From an uncultured Campylobacter sp. (GTDB lineage: Bacteria; Actinomycetota; Actinomycetes; Mycobacteriales; Mycobacteriaceae), in assembly GCA_946221035.1 (NCBI GenBank), contig CAMIME010000031.1:1-28780 (forward strand): a stretch of 28,780 bases of DNA, read 5' to 3'. The notes under the pieces are model-generated. The model saw only the letters and a list, made by a program, of their open reading frames with translations, did no database searches and was not told the origin of the DNA. Both the position numbers and the translations under genes were made by a program. Within the stretch, counting starts at the first letter, position 1. Every line of letters starts with the position of its first letter. Shown piece after piece: positions 15,603 through 23,086 of this stretch.

Positions 15603-15631
15603 TTGAAAGCCCCGCAGATCTGTGCCACACT
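15603..15631 (+). promoter_or_regulatory. Predicted ahpC promoter
   Basis: TTGAAA (15603-15608), a 17-bp spacer and CACACT (15626-15631, fits the A2/A4/T6 positions of the -10). It is placed directly downstream of the candidate OxyR operator, as expected for activation. Confidence 0.55.
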
Positions 15632-15696
15632 GGGGGCTGTTGGGTGACACGCCCAAGTCAAACCACCGAAATCCAAGACACCAGTGGAGGAAAACC

Positions 15697-16293
15697 ATGC
15701 CGATCATGACCGTAGGGGAGCGTTTCCCGGAGTTCGATCTCGTCGCACTGAAGGGTGGCAACCTGAAGGAAGCCAACGCCGCGTCGCCGGACGATTACTT
15801 TGAGCGCGTCTCCCTGGACAAGTACGAAGGCAAGTGGAAGATCGTCTTCTTCTACCCGAAGGACTTCACCTTCGTCTGCCCGACCGAGATCGCCGCGTTT
15901 GGCAAGCTCAACGAGGAGTTCGAGGACCGCGACACCCAGGTGCTCGGTGGCTCGACCGACAACGAGTACTCCCACTTCAACTGGCGTGCAACGCACGAGG
16001 ATCTGCTGGACATCCCGTTCCCGATGTTCGCGGACGTGCGCCACGACCTCATCCGCGCCCTCGGTGTGGAGAACGCTGACGGTGTGTGCGACCGCGCAAC
16101 CTTCATCATTGACCCGGACGGCGTGATCCAGTTCGTGTCCGTGACCCCGGATGCCGTCGGCCGCAACGTGGACGAGGTGCTGCGTGTTCTCGACGCGCTG
16201 CAGTCCGAGGAAGTGTGCGCTTGCGACTGGCAGAAGAACGACCCGACCAAGAACATCGACAAGATGGCCGTGGTCCAGGAGTCCTTGAAGTAA
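15697..16293 (+). CDS. ahpC: Peroxiredoxin AhpC
   Basis: A 2-Cys peroxiredoxin that reduces hydrogen peroxide, organic peroxides and peroxynitrite. The 198-residue protein has the peroxidatic Cys61 in FTFVCPTEI and resolving cysteines Cys174 and Cys176 in EEVCACDW, the same three positions as in M. tuberculosis AhpC, which uses AhpD as its reductant. The ATG at 15697 has a strong ribosome binding site (GGAGG, 15686-15690). ahpD follows after 22 bp in the same operon. Divergent oxyR and the inverted repeat between them suggest peroxide-inducible expression. Confidence 0.98.
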   Translation: MPIMTVGERFPEFDLVALKGGNLKEANAASPDDYFERVSLDKYEGKWKIVFFYPKDFTFVCPTEIAAFGKLNEEFEDRDTQVLGGSTDNEYSHFNWRATHEDLLDIPFPMFADVRHDLIRALGVENADGVCDRATFIIDPDGVIQFVSVTPDAVGRNVDEVLRVLDALQSEEVCACDWQKNDPTKNIDKMAVVQESLK

Positions 16294-16315
16294 GAGGAAG
16301 TAAAGGAGTCCCTAC

Positions 16316-16840
16316 ATGTCCATTGACAACCTGCGCGAGGCGCTGCCCGAGTACGCCAAGGACCAAAAGCTGAACCTCGGTTCGCTCACCCGCTCCACCG
16401 AGCTGAGTGAGCAGCAGCTGTGGGGCACGCTCGTCGCTTCCGCGGCGGCAACCCGCAACGCGACCGTGATCTCCGAGATCACCGACGAGGCCAAGGAGCA
16501 CCTCTCCGAGGAAGCCATCGAGGCCGCCTTCGGTGCCGCAACGGTCATGGCGATGAACAACGTTGCCTACCGCGCGAAGAACTGGCTCGGTGACGACTAT
16601 GCCAATGTCAAGTTCGGTCTGCGGATGAACATCATCTCCAAGCCGGGCGTAGAGAAGGCCGATTTCGAGCTCTGGTCTCTCGCCGTGTCCACAATCAACG
16701 GCTGCGAGCACTGCGCCGTCGCCCATGCGAACACGGTTCGCGAGGAAGGCGTGAGCAAGGAGCAGGTCTGGGAGGCCGTGAAGGTCGCTTCCGTGGTCCA
16801 AGCAGTTGCCCAAACGGTGACCATCCAGGACGCACGCTAG
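16316..16840 (+). CDS. ahpD: Alkylhydroperoxidase AhpD
   Basis: AhpD is a disulfide reductase that regenerates AhpC, linking it through lipoylated dihydrolipoamide succinyltransferase to NADH in mycobacteria; it also has weak peroxidase activity. The 174-residue protein matches the catalytic set at the same numbers as the M. tuberculosis enzyme: Glu118, Cys130 and Cys133 (CEHC) and His137. It forms trimers in known cases. The ribosome binding site AAGGAG precedes the ATG. A strong terminator lies 15 bp after the stop, so the operon is ahpC-ahpD only. Confidence 0.98.
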   Translation: MSIDNLREALPEYAKDQKLNLGSLTRSTELSEQQLWGTLVASAAATRNATVISEITDEAKEHLSEEAIEAAFGAATVMAMNNVAYRAKNWLGDDYANVKFGLRMNIISKPGVEKADFELWSLAVSTINGCEHCAVAHANTVREEGVSKEQVWEAVKVASVVQAVAQTVTIQDAR

Positions 16841-16854
16841 ATCGCTTATCGACG

Positions 16855-16886
16855 AAACCTCCGGTGGAAACCCACCGGAGGTTTTT
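16855..16886. terminator. Rho-independent terminator after ahpD
   Basis: A 13-bp perfect stem (AAACCTCCGGTGG at 16855-16867 with CCACCGGAGGTTT at 16872-16884) and a 4-nt loop, ending in a run of five T. The A-rich left side gives weaker function on the minus strand for the convergent dehydrogenase gene. Confidence 0.92.
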
Positions 16887-16903
16887 CGTCGTTAAGCGGG
16901 AAG

Positions 16904-18151
16904 CTAGATACCGCCGAAGGGCCCGCGCAGGGGATCGAACGGCGCGATCGTCTCATCCACCTCGCCGGTTTCGATCTGCTTCGCCAACATCTTGCCCGAC
17001 AGGGGACCGAGGATGATGCCCCACATCCCGTGGCCGCCGTTGGTGTACACGTTGGGCACCTTTGTCGCACCCACCAGCGGCAACCCGTCGGGAGTCACGG
17101 GGCGGGAGCCCACCCACTCGTCCTGGCGATCCTCCCAGTTGATGCCTCGGAAGAACGGCTTGGTGGTGTGGATCATGGACGCGACGCGGCCGGGCTGGAA
17201 CGGCTCGTCCGGGCCGCGGAACTCCATCGTGCCGGCAACGCGGAAGCGACCCTGGTACGGGGTGCAGGCAATCTTCGGGTCCGGCAGGTACACGGGGCAC
17301 GTCGCCGGTTCAGCGGTCTCGACCGAGAACGAATATCCGCGCCCTGCCTGCACCATCGTGGTCACGCCCAGATCCTTCGCCAGCTTCGGCAGCCACGCGC
17401 CGGTGGCGACGACGACGTTATCCGCGCTGATCCATTCTCCGGTCGCGAGCTTGACGGCCGGGATGCGGGTCGAGCGCACCTCAACAACCTCCACGCCGGT
17501 TGTGACCTTGCCGCCGCGGTCCACGATCGACTGCGCAATGGCCTCGCAGTAGGGGCCCGGCTCGATAAAGCGCTGGCCGCCCATGCGGTAAGTCGCGCCC
17601 ACTTTCTCGGTGAGCATGGGTGCGTCCGTGCGGGCGTCTTCCAACGTGATTTTCTCGAACGGGATCTCCTGGCCGTGGCGCCGTGCCCCCTCGACCTCCT
17701 TGAGAAAACCGGCGGCGCGGCCCTCGTTTTCAAAACCGATGATGAAGGGGCCCTCCTGGGTGCTGGCCTTCACCCCGCCACGCTCTAGCTCGTCAAACGC
17801 GTCGAGCGCCGCCAGGTCCGCCTTGGTCAGCCCCGCCATCGTCTTGTCCCACGCGCGGTTCGTGGCGTGCGCCATGAAGTTGGCGACGAACCTCCACAGC
17901 GTCGGGTCAATCCGCACCGGCACGTCAAGGGCCGCGTGCTTATCAAATAGCGCGGTCGGGCCGTACGCCCAGAGGCTCGCGTTTGACAGCGGGATTGTCT
18001 TACCCGGCGCGAGCCAGCCGGCGTTGCCCCAAGATGAGCCGGCGGCTACATCAACGCGTTCGAGCACCTCGACATCGTGCCCGTATTCCTGCAGATACCA
18101 AGCGGTGGACAGGCCTGTCATGCCTGCACCGATCACCAGCGTGCGAGTCAT
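16904..18151 (-). CDS. dadA: D-amino-acid dehydrogenase (FAD-dependent, DadA-like)
   Basis: A 415-residue flavoprotein of the DAO family, expected to oxidise D-amino acids to 2-oxo acids with electrons passed to the respiratory chain at the membrane. The N-terminal FAD-binding fold starts at residue 4 with VIGAGMTGLSTAWYLQ and an acidic strand end (LERVD). GNAGWLAPGKTIPL resembles the DadA pattern, and SRPVTPDGLPLVG with TNGGHGMWG is the C-terminal FAD-contact region. Other DAO-family oxidases (for example glycine or sarcosine oxidases) are the alternative; substrate is not provable here. The ATG is 6 nt after a TAGTGT -10 element that begins with the stop codon of the helicase gene, so it is likely leaderless. 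Confidence 0.85.
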   Translation of the reverse strand: MTRTLVIGAGMTGLSTAWYLQEYGHDVEVLERVDVAAGSSWGNAGWLAPGKTIPLSNASLWAYGPTALFDKHAALDVPVRIDPTLWRFVANFMAHATNRAWDKTMAGLTKADLAALDAFDELERGGVKASTQEGPFIIGFENEGRAAGFLKEVEGARRHGQEIPFEKITLEDARTDAPMLTEKVGATYRMGGQRFIEPGPYCEAIAQSIVDRGGKVTTGVEVVEVRSTRIPAVKLATGEWISADNVVVATGAWLPKLAKDLGVTTMVQAGRGYSFSVETAEPATCPVYLPDPKIACTPYQGRFRVAGTMEFRGPDEPFQPGRVASMIHTTKPFFRGINWEDRQDEWVGSRPVTPDGLPLVGATKVPNVYTNGGHGMWGIILGPLSGKMLAKQIETGEVDETIAPFDPLRGPFGGI

Positions 18152-18157
18152 GCGCTC

Positions 18158-18163
18158 ACACTA
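18158..18163 (-). promoter_or_regulatory. Predicted -10 element for dadA overlapping helicase stop
   Basis: TAGTGT on the minus strand begins with the TAG stop of the upstream helicase gene and ends 6 nt before the dadA ATG. No ribosome binding site is present. Confidence 0.5.
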
Positions 18164-20704
18164 CCGCGAACGCACCTGCAATGTGTCGAATCTCACTTCT
18201 CCGGCCTCATCGGATGCATCCAAGTCCACCACCGCATGGATTTGGAACGCGTTATCGCCTTGCGGGTCAGGAATGATCTGGGTGGCCTCCCACTTCCTTC
18301 CCGACTGATCACCGAGGCGGAAGAACTCAGGTCCGCGCGAATCCGGCCCGAGCTCAACGTCGTCGTACCCGTCGAAGTAGTCGTCCAACACCTGGGGCCA
18401 ATCCACCCGTTGCTCAGCCTCGAGGTAGTCCAGCATCTGCGCCAGTTCGTCCTCCTTCTCGTAGGCGAAAAGCTCCACAAGGCGGTAGAGGGCGTTTCGC
18501 ACCATGATGGTGAACGCTCGCCGGTTCGCCGTAAGCGCCGTGGGGTCCTCCACGCCGAAGGCCAGCTCCCGGTCGATGGTGTCTTGCGAGACGGGTTCGT
18601 CGTCGCTTGCCATGTGCGCCCACTCATCAATCAGGGAGGAGTCCACCTGTCGGATCAGCTCGCCGAGCCACACCACCACGTCCTCGAGCTCATCAGTCAT
18701 GTGGGCGTCCGGAATGGAGTGGGAGAGGGTGCGCCACGCATCGGTAAGGTAGCGCAGCACGACGCCTTCTGAGCGGGCGAGGCCGTAGGTGGCAATCAGG
18801 TCCGAGAACGTCATCGCGTGCTCGATCATGTCCCGCACGACCGACTTCGGGGAGAGCTCGAATTCCTTCGCCCAGGGGTTGCCTTCCGTGAACGTGTCGA
18901 ACGCTTCCTCCAACTCATCGGCCAATGGCTTGGGGTAGGTGACCTCCTCAATGATGGCCATGCGTTCCGTGTAGTCGACCCCGTCCGCCTTGAGCGCCGC
19001 GATCTCCTCGCCGCGCTCCTTCTTCTGCTGCGCCTGCAGCAATTGGCGGGGGTCTTCGAGGATGGCCTCGAACGTCGAAATCACGTCTAAGGTGTACGTG
19101 TCCGATTCCGGATCGAGCAGGGTAAGAAACGCGAGCGCGAACGGCGCCAGCGGCTGGTTGAGGGCGAAATCGCGGTCGAGCTCTTGCGTGAGTGTGTAGG
19201 GGCGAAACGCAGGGGAGTCAGGGGTGCGCTCAACCACACCCGCGTTGATCAGCCCCCGGAAGAGTTCCACCGCGGTGAGGATGTCCCGGTTCTGTTTCTG
19301 GCGGGTGTCGTGGTTATCCCGCAACAGGTGCACCATGTGCTGGTAGCCGTCGCCTGGTCGCGCCACGACGTTAAGCAGCATCGAGTTCGACACCTTGAAC
19401 TGGCTGGTGAGCTCTTCCGGCTCAGCCACCTTCAGCCGCTCGAAGGTGTTTTCAGACCATGACACCTCACCATCGCGCGCCGACTTCTTCCGGATCTTCT
19501 TCAATTTCTTCGGGTCATCCCCGGCCTTGCGGCGCAACCGCACGTTCTCGATCTCGTGCTCGGGCGCCTCCACGACCACCGTGCCCTCCGTGTCGTAGCC
19601 CGCCCTGCCTGCTCGACCCGCAATCTGGTGGAACTCGCGCGATTTCACAATGCGCTGGCGTGATCCGTCGTACTTCGCCAACCCGGTCATCAGCACCGTG
19701 CGAATGGGCACGTTGATGCCCACGCCGAGCGTGTCGGTTCCGCAAATGACTTTCAGAAGGCCGGTTTGGGAAAGCCGTTCCACCAAGCGCCGGTATTTGG
19801 GCAGCATTCCCGCGTGATGGACACCGATGCCGCGGCGGAGTAGTTTCGACAGGGTTTTGCCGAAGGTCGTCGTAAAGCGAAAGTCCCCAATCTCCTCGGC
19901 GATGCGCGCCTTCTCTTCCGCTGTCACCAGATTCATGCTGGTCAACGCCTGCGCTCGCTCTGTCGCTTCGCGCTGGGAGAAGTGGACGACGTAGATCGGG
20001 GCCTTTCCGTCGGCGAGCAGCTCCTCGATCGTCTCGTGCACGGGAGTGAACACGTAGTGGAAATCCAACGGCACCGGGCGCTGCGCGCCGCCGACATAGG
20101 TGGTGCGCCTACCCGTGCGGCGGGTGAGATCCTCCTCCAACCACGCGGTATCGCCCAACGTCGCCGACATGAGCAGGAACTGCGCCTTCGGCAGCTCGAG
20201 CAACGGCACCTGCCACGCCCAGCCGCGCTCTGGCTCCGAGTAGTAGTGGAACTCGTCCATCACCACCTGGTCGATGCGGGCGTTTTCCCCCTCACGCAGC
20301 GCAATATTGGCGACGATCTCCGCGGTAGCAGCGATGATGGGTGCGTTGCCGTTGACGGTCGCGTCCCCGGTCATCATGCCAACGTTCTCCGCACCGAAAA
20401 TCTCGCACAGCGCGAAGAACTTCTCGCTCACAAGCGCCTTAATGGGGGCCGTGTAGTACGTGCGTTGGCCACGCGCCATGGCGATGAAATGGGCGGCGTT
20501 GGCCACCATCGACTTCCCCGAACCGGTTGGGGTGGCCAGGATCACGTTGTCACCCGCAAGAAGCGCTAACGACGCCTCCTCCTGCGCGGGGTAGAGGGTG
20601 ATCCCCCTCGCCCGCGTCCAGGCCAAAAAGGAATCCCACACCGCGTCCTCGAACAGGGATGACGGCGCTTCGTGGATGTCGGGCAGCGAGTCGGTGAGCT
20701 TCAC
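18161..20704 (-). CDS. DExH-box RNA helicase with DUF3516 domain
   Basis: An 847-residue superfamily 2 helicase related to the Ski2/Mtr4/HelY group. Motifs: ATPTGSGKS (57-65), TAPIKAL (Ia), DEFH (150-153, box II), SATLGD (III), GTDTLGVGINVP (V) and HQIAGRAGRAGYD (VI). The C-terminal half matches the actinobacterial DUF3516 region. A role in RNA unwinding or decay is inferred from the family. The start is a GTG at 20704, 7 nt after a TACGGT -10 element and without a ribosome binding site, so probably leaderless. It follows the PAC2-family gene by 39 bp and precedes dadA. Confidence 0.93.
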   Translation of the reverse strand: MKLTDSLPDIHEAPSSLFEDAVWDSFLAWTRARGITLYPAQEEASLALLAGDNVILATPTGSGKSMVANAAHFIAMARGQRTYYTAPIKALVSEKFFALCEIFGAENVGMMTGDATVNGNAPIIAATAEIVANIALREGENARIDQVVMDEFHYYSEPERGWAWQVPLLELPKAQFLLMSATLGDTAWLEEDLTRRTGRRTTYVGGAQRPVPLDFHYVFTPVHETIEELLADGKAPIYVVHFSQREATERAQALTSMNLVTAEEKARIAEEIGDFRFTTTFGKTLSKLLRRGIGVHHAGMLPKYRRLVERLSQTGLLKVICGTDTLGVGINVPIRTVLMTGLAKYDGSRQRIVKSREFHQIAGRAGRAGYDTEGTVVVEAPEHEIENVRLRRKAGDDPKKLKKIRKKSARDGEVSWSENTFERLKVAEPEELTSQFKVSNSMLLNVVARPGDGYQHMVHLLRDNHDTRQKQNRDILTAVELFRGLINAGVVERTPDSPAFRPYTLTQELDRDFALNQPLAPFALAFLTLLDPESDTYTLDVISTFEAILEDPRQLLQAQQKKERGEEIAALKADGVDYTERMAIIEEVTYPKPLADELEEAFDTFTEGNPWAKEFELSPKSVVRDMIEHAMTFSDLIATYGLARSEGVVLRYLTDAWRTLSHSIPDAHMTDELEDVVVWLGELIRQVDSSLIDEWAHMASDDEPVSQDTIDRELAFGVEDPTALTANRRAFTIMVRNALYRLVELFAYEKEDELAQMLDYLEAEQRVDWPQVLDDYFDGYDDVELGPDSRGPEFFRLGDQSGRKWEATQIIPDPQGDNAFQIHAVVDLDASDEAGEVRFDTLQVRSR

Positions 20705-20711
20705 CCGATCA

Positions 20712-20750
20712 ACCGTAGCCGACGCGCCGACACCACAATCGGGCTACGGT
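20712..20750. repeat. Inverted repeat between PAC2-family gene and helicase
   Basis: ACCGTAGCC (20712-20720) and GGCTACGGT (20742-20750) are perfect 9-bp inverted copies separated by 21 bp. The right copy includes the stop codon of the PAC2-family gene and the left copy contains the TACGGT -10 candidate (20712-20717) of the helicase gene. No T run follows, so it is not a normal terminator. It could fold into an RNA hairpin or bind a protein. Confidence 0.6.
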
Positions 20751-21817
20751 GTTTCGCCCCCGCGGAAGTCGTCTTCCCCGTCTTCCCGGTCATCCCGGTC
20801 ATCTCCGGCACCCGGGTCCAGGAAAAAGTGATCGCGCAGGCGCTGATCAGTCTCGGCATCGTGCGGCAAACTCGGTTGGTTGCGCCCGCCCCGGTCCCTG
20901 TCCTCGATTGCGGTCAGATAATTCTCGAACGCTTCGCTGATTTCCTCGCCGGACGGAACCTGAGCCTCACCCGGCATCATCGCCTGCGGGTGCTGCCGGC
21001 GGTACTCCTGCATCTCGCTGTCGTAGTGCTCCTCAAGCGCGTGCACGACCTGGGTGATCTCTTCGGAGTCCATGGTCTGCTCAGCCAATTGCTGGGAGAC
21101 TCGCCGCATGTCAGCCTCAATCGAGCGCATGGGGAACTTCAGCTGCGTGGAATCTTCCACAGATTGCAGGAGCTGGAACGTCGCGTGCGGGTAGGGCGAC
21201 GAGGCGACGTAGTGCGGCACGTGCGCGGTGTAACCCGCGACGCTGCGGCCGCGGTCGTTGAGCTCGCGCTCAATCATGATGGCGGCCGAGCCCGGGATGC
21301 TCACCATCCCATCGAAGGTGAACATGGAGCCGACCAGGTCACGGTCATTGCCGTGCGCAGACACGACCAGGGGGCGCGTGTGCGGCGCTCCCATCGGGGC
21401 TGCGTAGAGGCACACCGTCTTTTCCACGTCGAAGCGCTCGACCAAATCCGCCACCGCACCCGAGAATGCCTCCCACCGCAGGTCCGGCTCCGGTCCTGAA
21501 AGGAGCAGAAACGACTTCCCGGCGGAATCGCGCAAGACGCGGATGTCCAACTGCAGGTCGGCCACATCCGTGATCTCGGCCTGCGCCATCGTCACCGTCG
21601 GGCGGCGGGAGCGGTAATCGATCAACTCGTCGTTGTTGAAGGTGGCAACCGTGCGCGACTCCAGCGCGGCTTTCAGGTGCTCCGCGGCAGATTCCACAGC
21701 GTGGCCCGCGTCGGCGTAGCCGTGCATGGCCACAATCATGGTCGGCCCAGACGGCGTCGTCTCCCCAACGGCTGGCGAGGGATACTCAAGCTCGTACATG
21801 CTGCGGTCTTCCGTCAT
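20744..21817 (-). CDS. PAC2-family protein
   Basis: A 357-residue protein of the PAC2 (proteasome assembly chaperone 2-like) family, as in the mycobacterial gene Rv2714 at the same locus. The core (about residues 7-260) has PTMIVAMHGYADAGHAVESAAEHL near the start, YAAPMGAPHTRP and GYTAHVPHYVASSPYPHAT, all typical of the family. The C-terminus is long, acidic and probably disordered (GDDRDDREDGEDD). Its function in bacteria is unknown; a proteasome role is doubtful because corynebacteria lack 20S proteasomes. The ATG at 21817 is chosen for its excellent ribosome binding site (GAGGAGG, 8 nt before); alternatives are 21850 and 21799. Confidence 0.88.
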   Translation of the reverse strand: MTEDRSMYELEYPSPAVGETTPSGPTMIVAMHGYADAGHAVESAAEHLKAALESRTVATFNNDELIDYRSRRPTVTMAQAEITDVADLQLDIRVLRDSAGKSFLLLSGPEPDLRWEAFSGAVADLVERFDVEKTVCLYAAPMGAPHTRPLVVSAHGNDRDLVGSMFTFDGMVSIPGSAAIMIERELNDRGRSVAGYTAHVPHYVASSPYPHATFQLLQSVEDSTQLKFPMRSIEADMRRVSQQLAEQTMDSEEITQVVHALEEHYDSEMQEYRRQHPQAMMPGEAQVPSGEEISEAFENYLTAIEDRDRGGRNQPSLPHDAETDQRLRDHFFLDPGAGDDRDDREDGEDDFRGGETP

Positions 21818-21929
21818 AGCGATGTCCTCCTCGTGTCTTTCCCCCTGCATAACGGTTATTGGGTGCCAATCATTCCACGCTGTGCAAATTCACACGGAAC
21901 CGGCGGGCTGGTTTTTGCGTCGAATACTC
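21818..21929. other. Divergent intergenic region, PAC2-family / DUF4192
   Basis: This 112-bp interval must hold both promoters. CAAATT near 21885 is a possible -10 for the DUF4192 gene, but no -35 or ribosome binding site stands out. On the minus strand a good ribosome binding site (GAGGAGG) precedes the PAC2-family gene. Confidence 0.35.
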
Positions 21930-23051
21930 ATGACAGAATCACACTCCACACCGAACGCTCACCTGACCAACCACCCGCTGACCTCACCCGGCCACCTCAT
22001 TGCCTCACTCCCCGGCGCCCTGGGGTACTTCCCGTACGAAGCCGTTGCAGTGATCGCTTTCAGGTCGAACCCGGACAAGCTCGACGACATTGAAGTTGGG
22101 CCTTACCTCTGCGCGGATTTGGGCAACCCTGCAGCCATCGACGATATGCTCGCCCAGATCCCCGTGCGCTACCTCGTCGGGTGCGTCGCGGTCGTCGTCA
22201 GCCGAGTGCCCGAATCATCGATGGTGGCAGAAGCCGTCGGCCAGCTCCATGCGGCAGTCGATGACTTTGGCCCGCTTATCGACGCCTGCTGGACCGCCTC
22301 GGAAGTCGCCGACGGCACCCACTATGAGCTCATTTTCGGGCCACTGCCGGAACACGTGGACTCTCTCGACTGGGGCGCCGACTACGTCTCCGGAACTGTC
22401 GCTTCCGTGATGACGGCGCAGTCGATGCAGCCGTTCATCGCAAACGGGCTGCTGCCGGAGCTGGATCGGGATGATACCTACCGGCACTTCGACCCGGTCT
22501 CAGGTGCCGATGTGGCCACCTGCGAACGCGTCGCACAGGATGCGCGAGCGCGGGGGAGCGAGCTGCTTGAGCTCATGCATGTCGCCCCATCGCTGGTGAA
22601 ACCTGAGCTGGAGCGGGCCTGCGAGATCCTCAGTGGAGCACCGAGATCCACCCTCATTGACAGCGAGGGCGACCTCATGGCAGCCGAGGTCTTTCACAGC
22701 GAGGAGGAAATTGTGCTTATGGCCGGCCTGCTGTGCTACAGCAGGCTGCGGGACTGCCTGATTGTTGTGGCTCTCGAGCACCCCCGCGAAGCGGCCGCGG
22801 TTCTCCTCACCGTCGCGCGCAACTTCACAGGCGTGGTCCGGGCGAATGCGCTTAGCCTGTGGGCGATGATCGCGGTCTCGCAAAACCTGTACCCCTGGGC
22901 CTACGCTGCACTTCACTGCGCCGCGGAGGAAGTTCCGTCGCACGAGCTCACCCGACTGGTGGAACGGTGCCTCGTCCTGGGAGTCGTCGATGAACTCTTC
23001 GCTGCGTGTGTCTCGGGGTGCAGCGATACGTGGCACGAGCTCGGCTCCTAG
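21930..23051 (+). CDS. DUF4192 family protein
   Basis: A 373-residue actinobacterial protein of the DUF4192 family, function unknown. The diagnostic N-terminal region reads LTSPGHLIASLPGALGYFPYEAVAVIAF (about residues 13-40; motif LIAxLPxxLGFxPxxSVVVVxL in the family). The C-terminal part contains the conserved helical region around NALSLWAMIAVSQ and PWAYAAL. It has no signal peptide. The ATG at 21930 fits the family N-terminus although no ribosome binding site is evident. The stop codon lies inside a 12-bp tandem repeat shared with the end of galE. It is divergent from the PAC2-family gene. Confidence 0.88.
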   Translation: MTESHSTPNAHLTNHPLTSPGHLIASLPGALGYFPYEAVAVIAFRSNPDKLDDIEVGPYLCADLGNPAAIDDMLAQIPVRYLVGCVAVVVSRVPESSMVAEAVGQLHAAVDDFGPLIDACWTASEVADGTHYELIFGPLPEHVDSLDWGADYVSGTVASVMTAQSMQPFIANGLLPELDRDDTYRHFDPVSGADVATCERVAQDARARGSELLELMHVAPSLVKPELERACEILSGAPRSTLIDSEGDLMAAEVFHSEEEIVLMAGLLCYSRLRDCLIVVALEHPREAAAVLLTVARNFTGVVRANALSLWAMIAVSQNLYPWAYAALHCAAEEVPSHELTRLVERCLVLGVVDELFAACVSGCSDTWHELGS

Positions 23052-23086
23052 CTCGGCTTTTAGTTCGGCTCCTAGCTTGGCGCGGA
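23039..23086. repeat. 12-bp tandem repeat holding the stop codons of two convergent genes
   Basis: Three units of GCTCGGCTCCTA or one- to two-base variants (23039-23050, 23051-23062, 23063-23074) and a degenerate fourth. The first unit boundary holds the TAG of the DUF4192 gene (23049-23051) and the third holds the TAG of galE (23072-23074). Because the unit is 12 bp, further in-frame stop codons follow for both genes. Confidence 0.92.
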
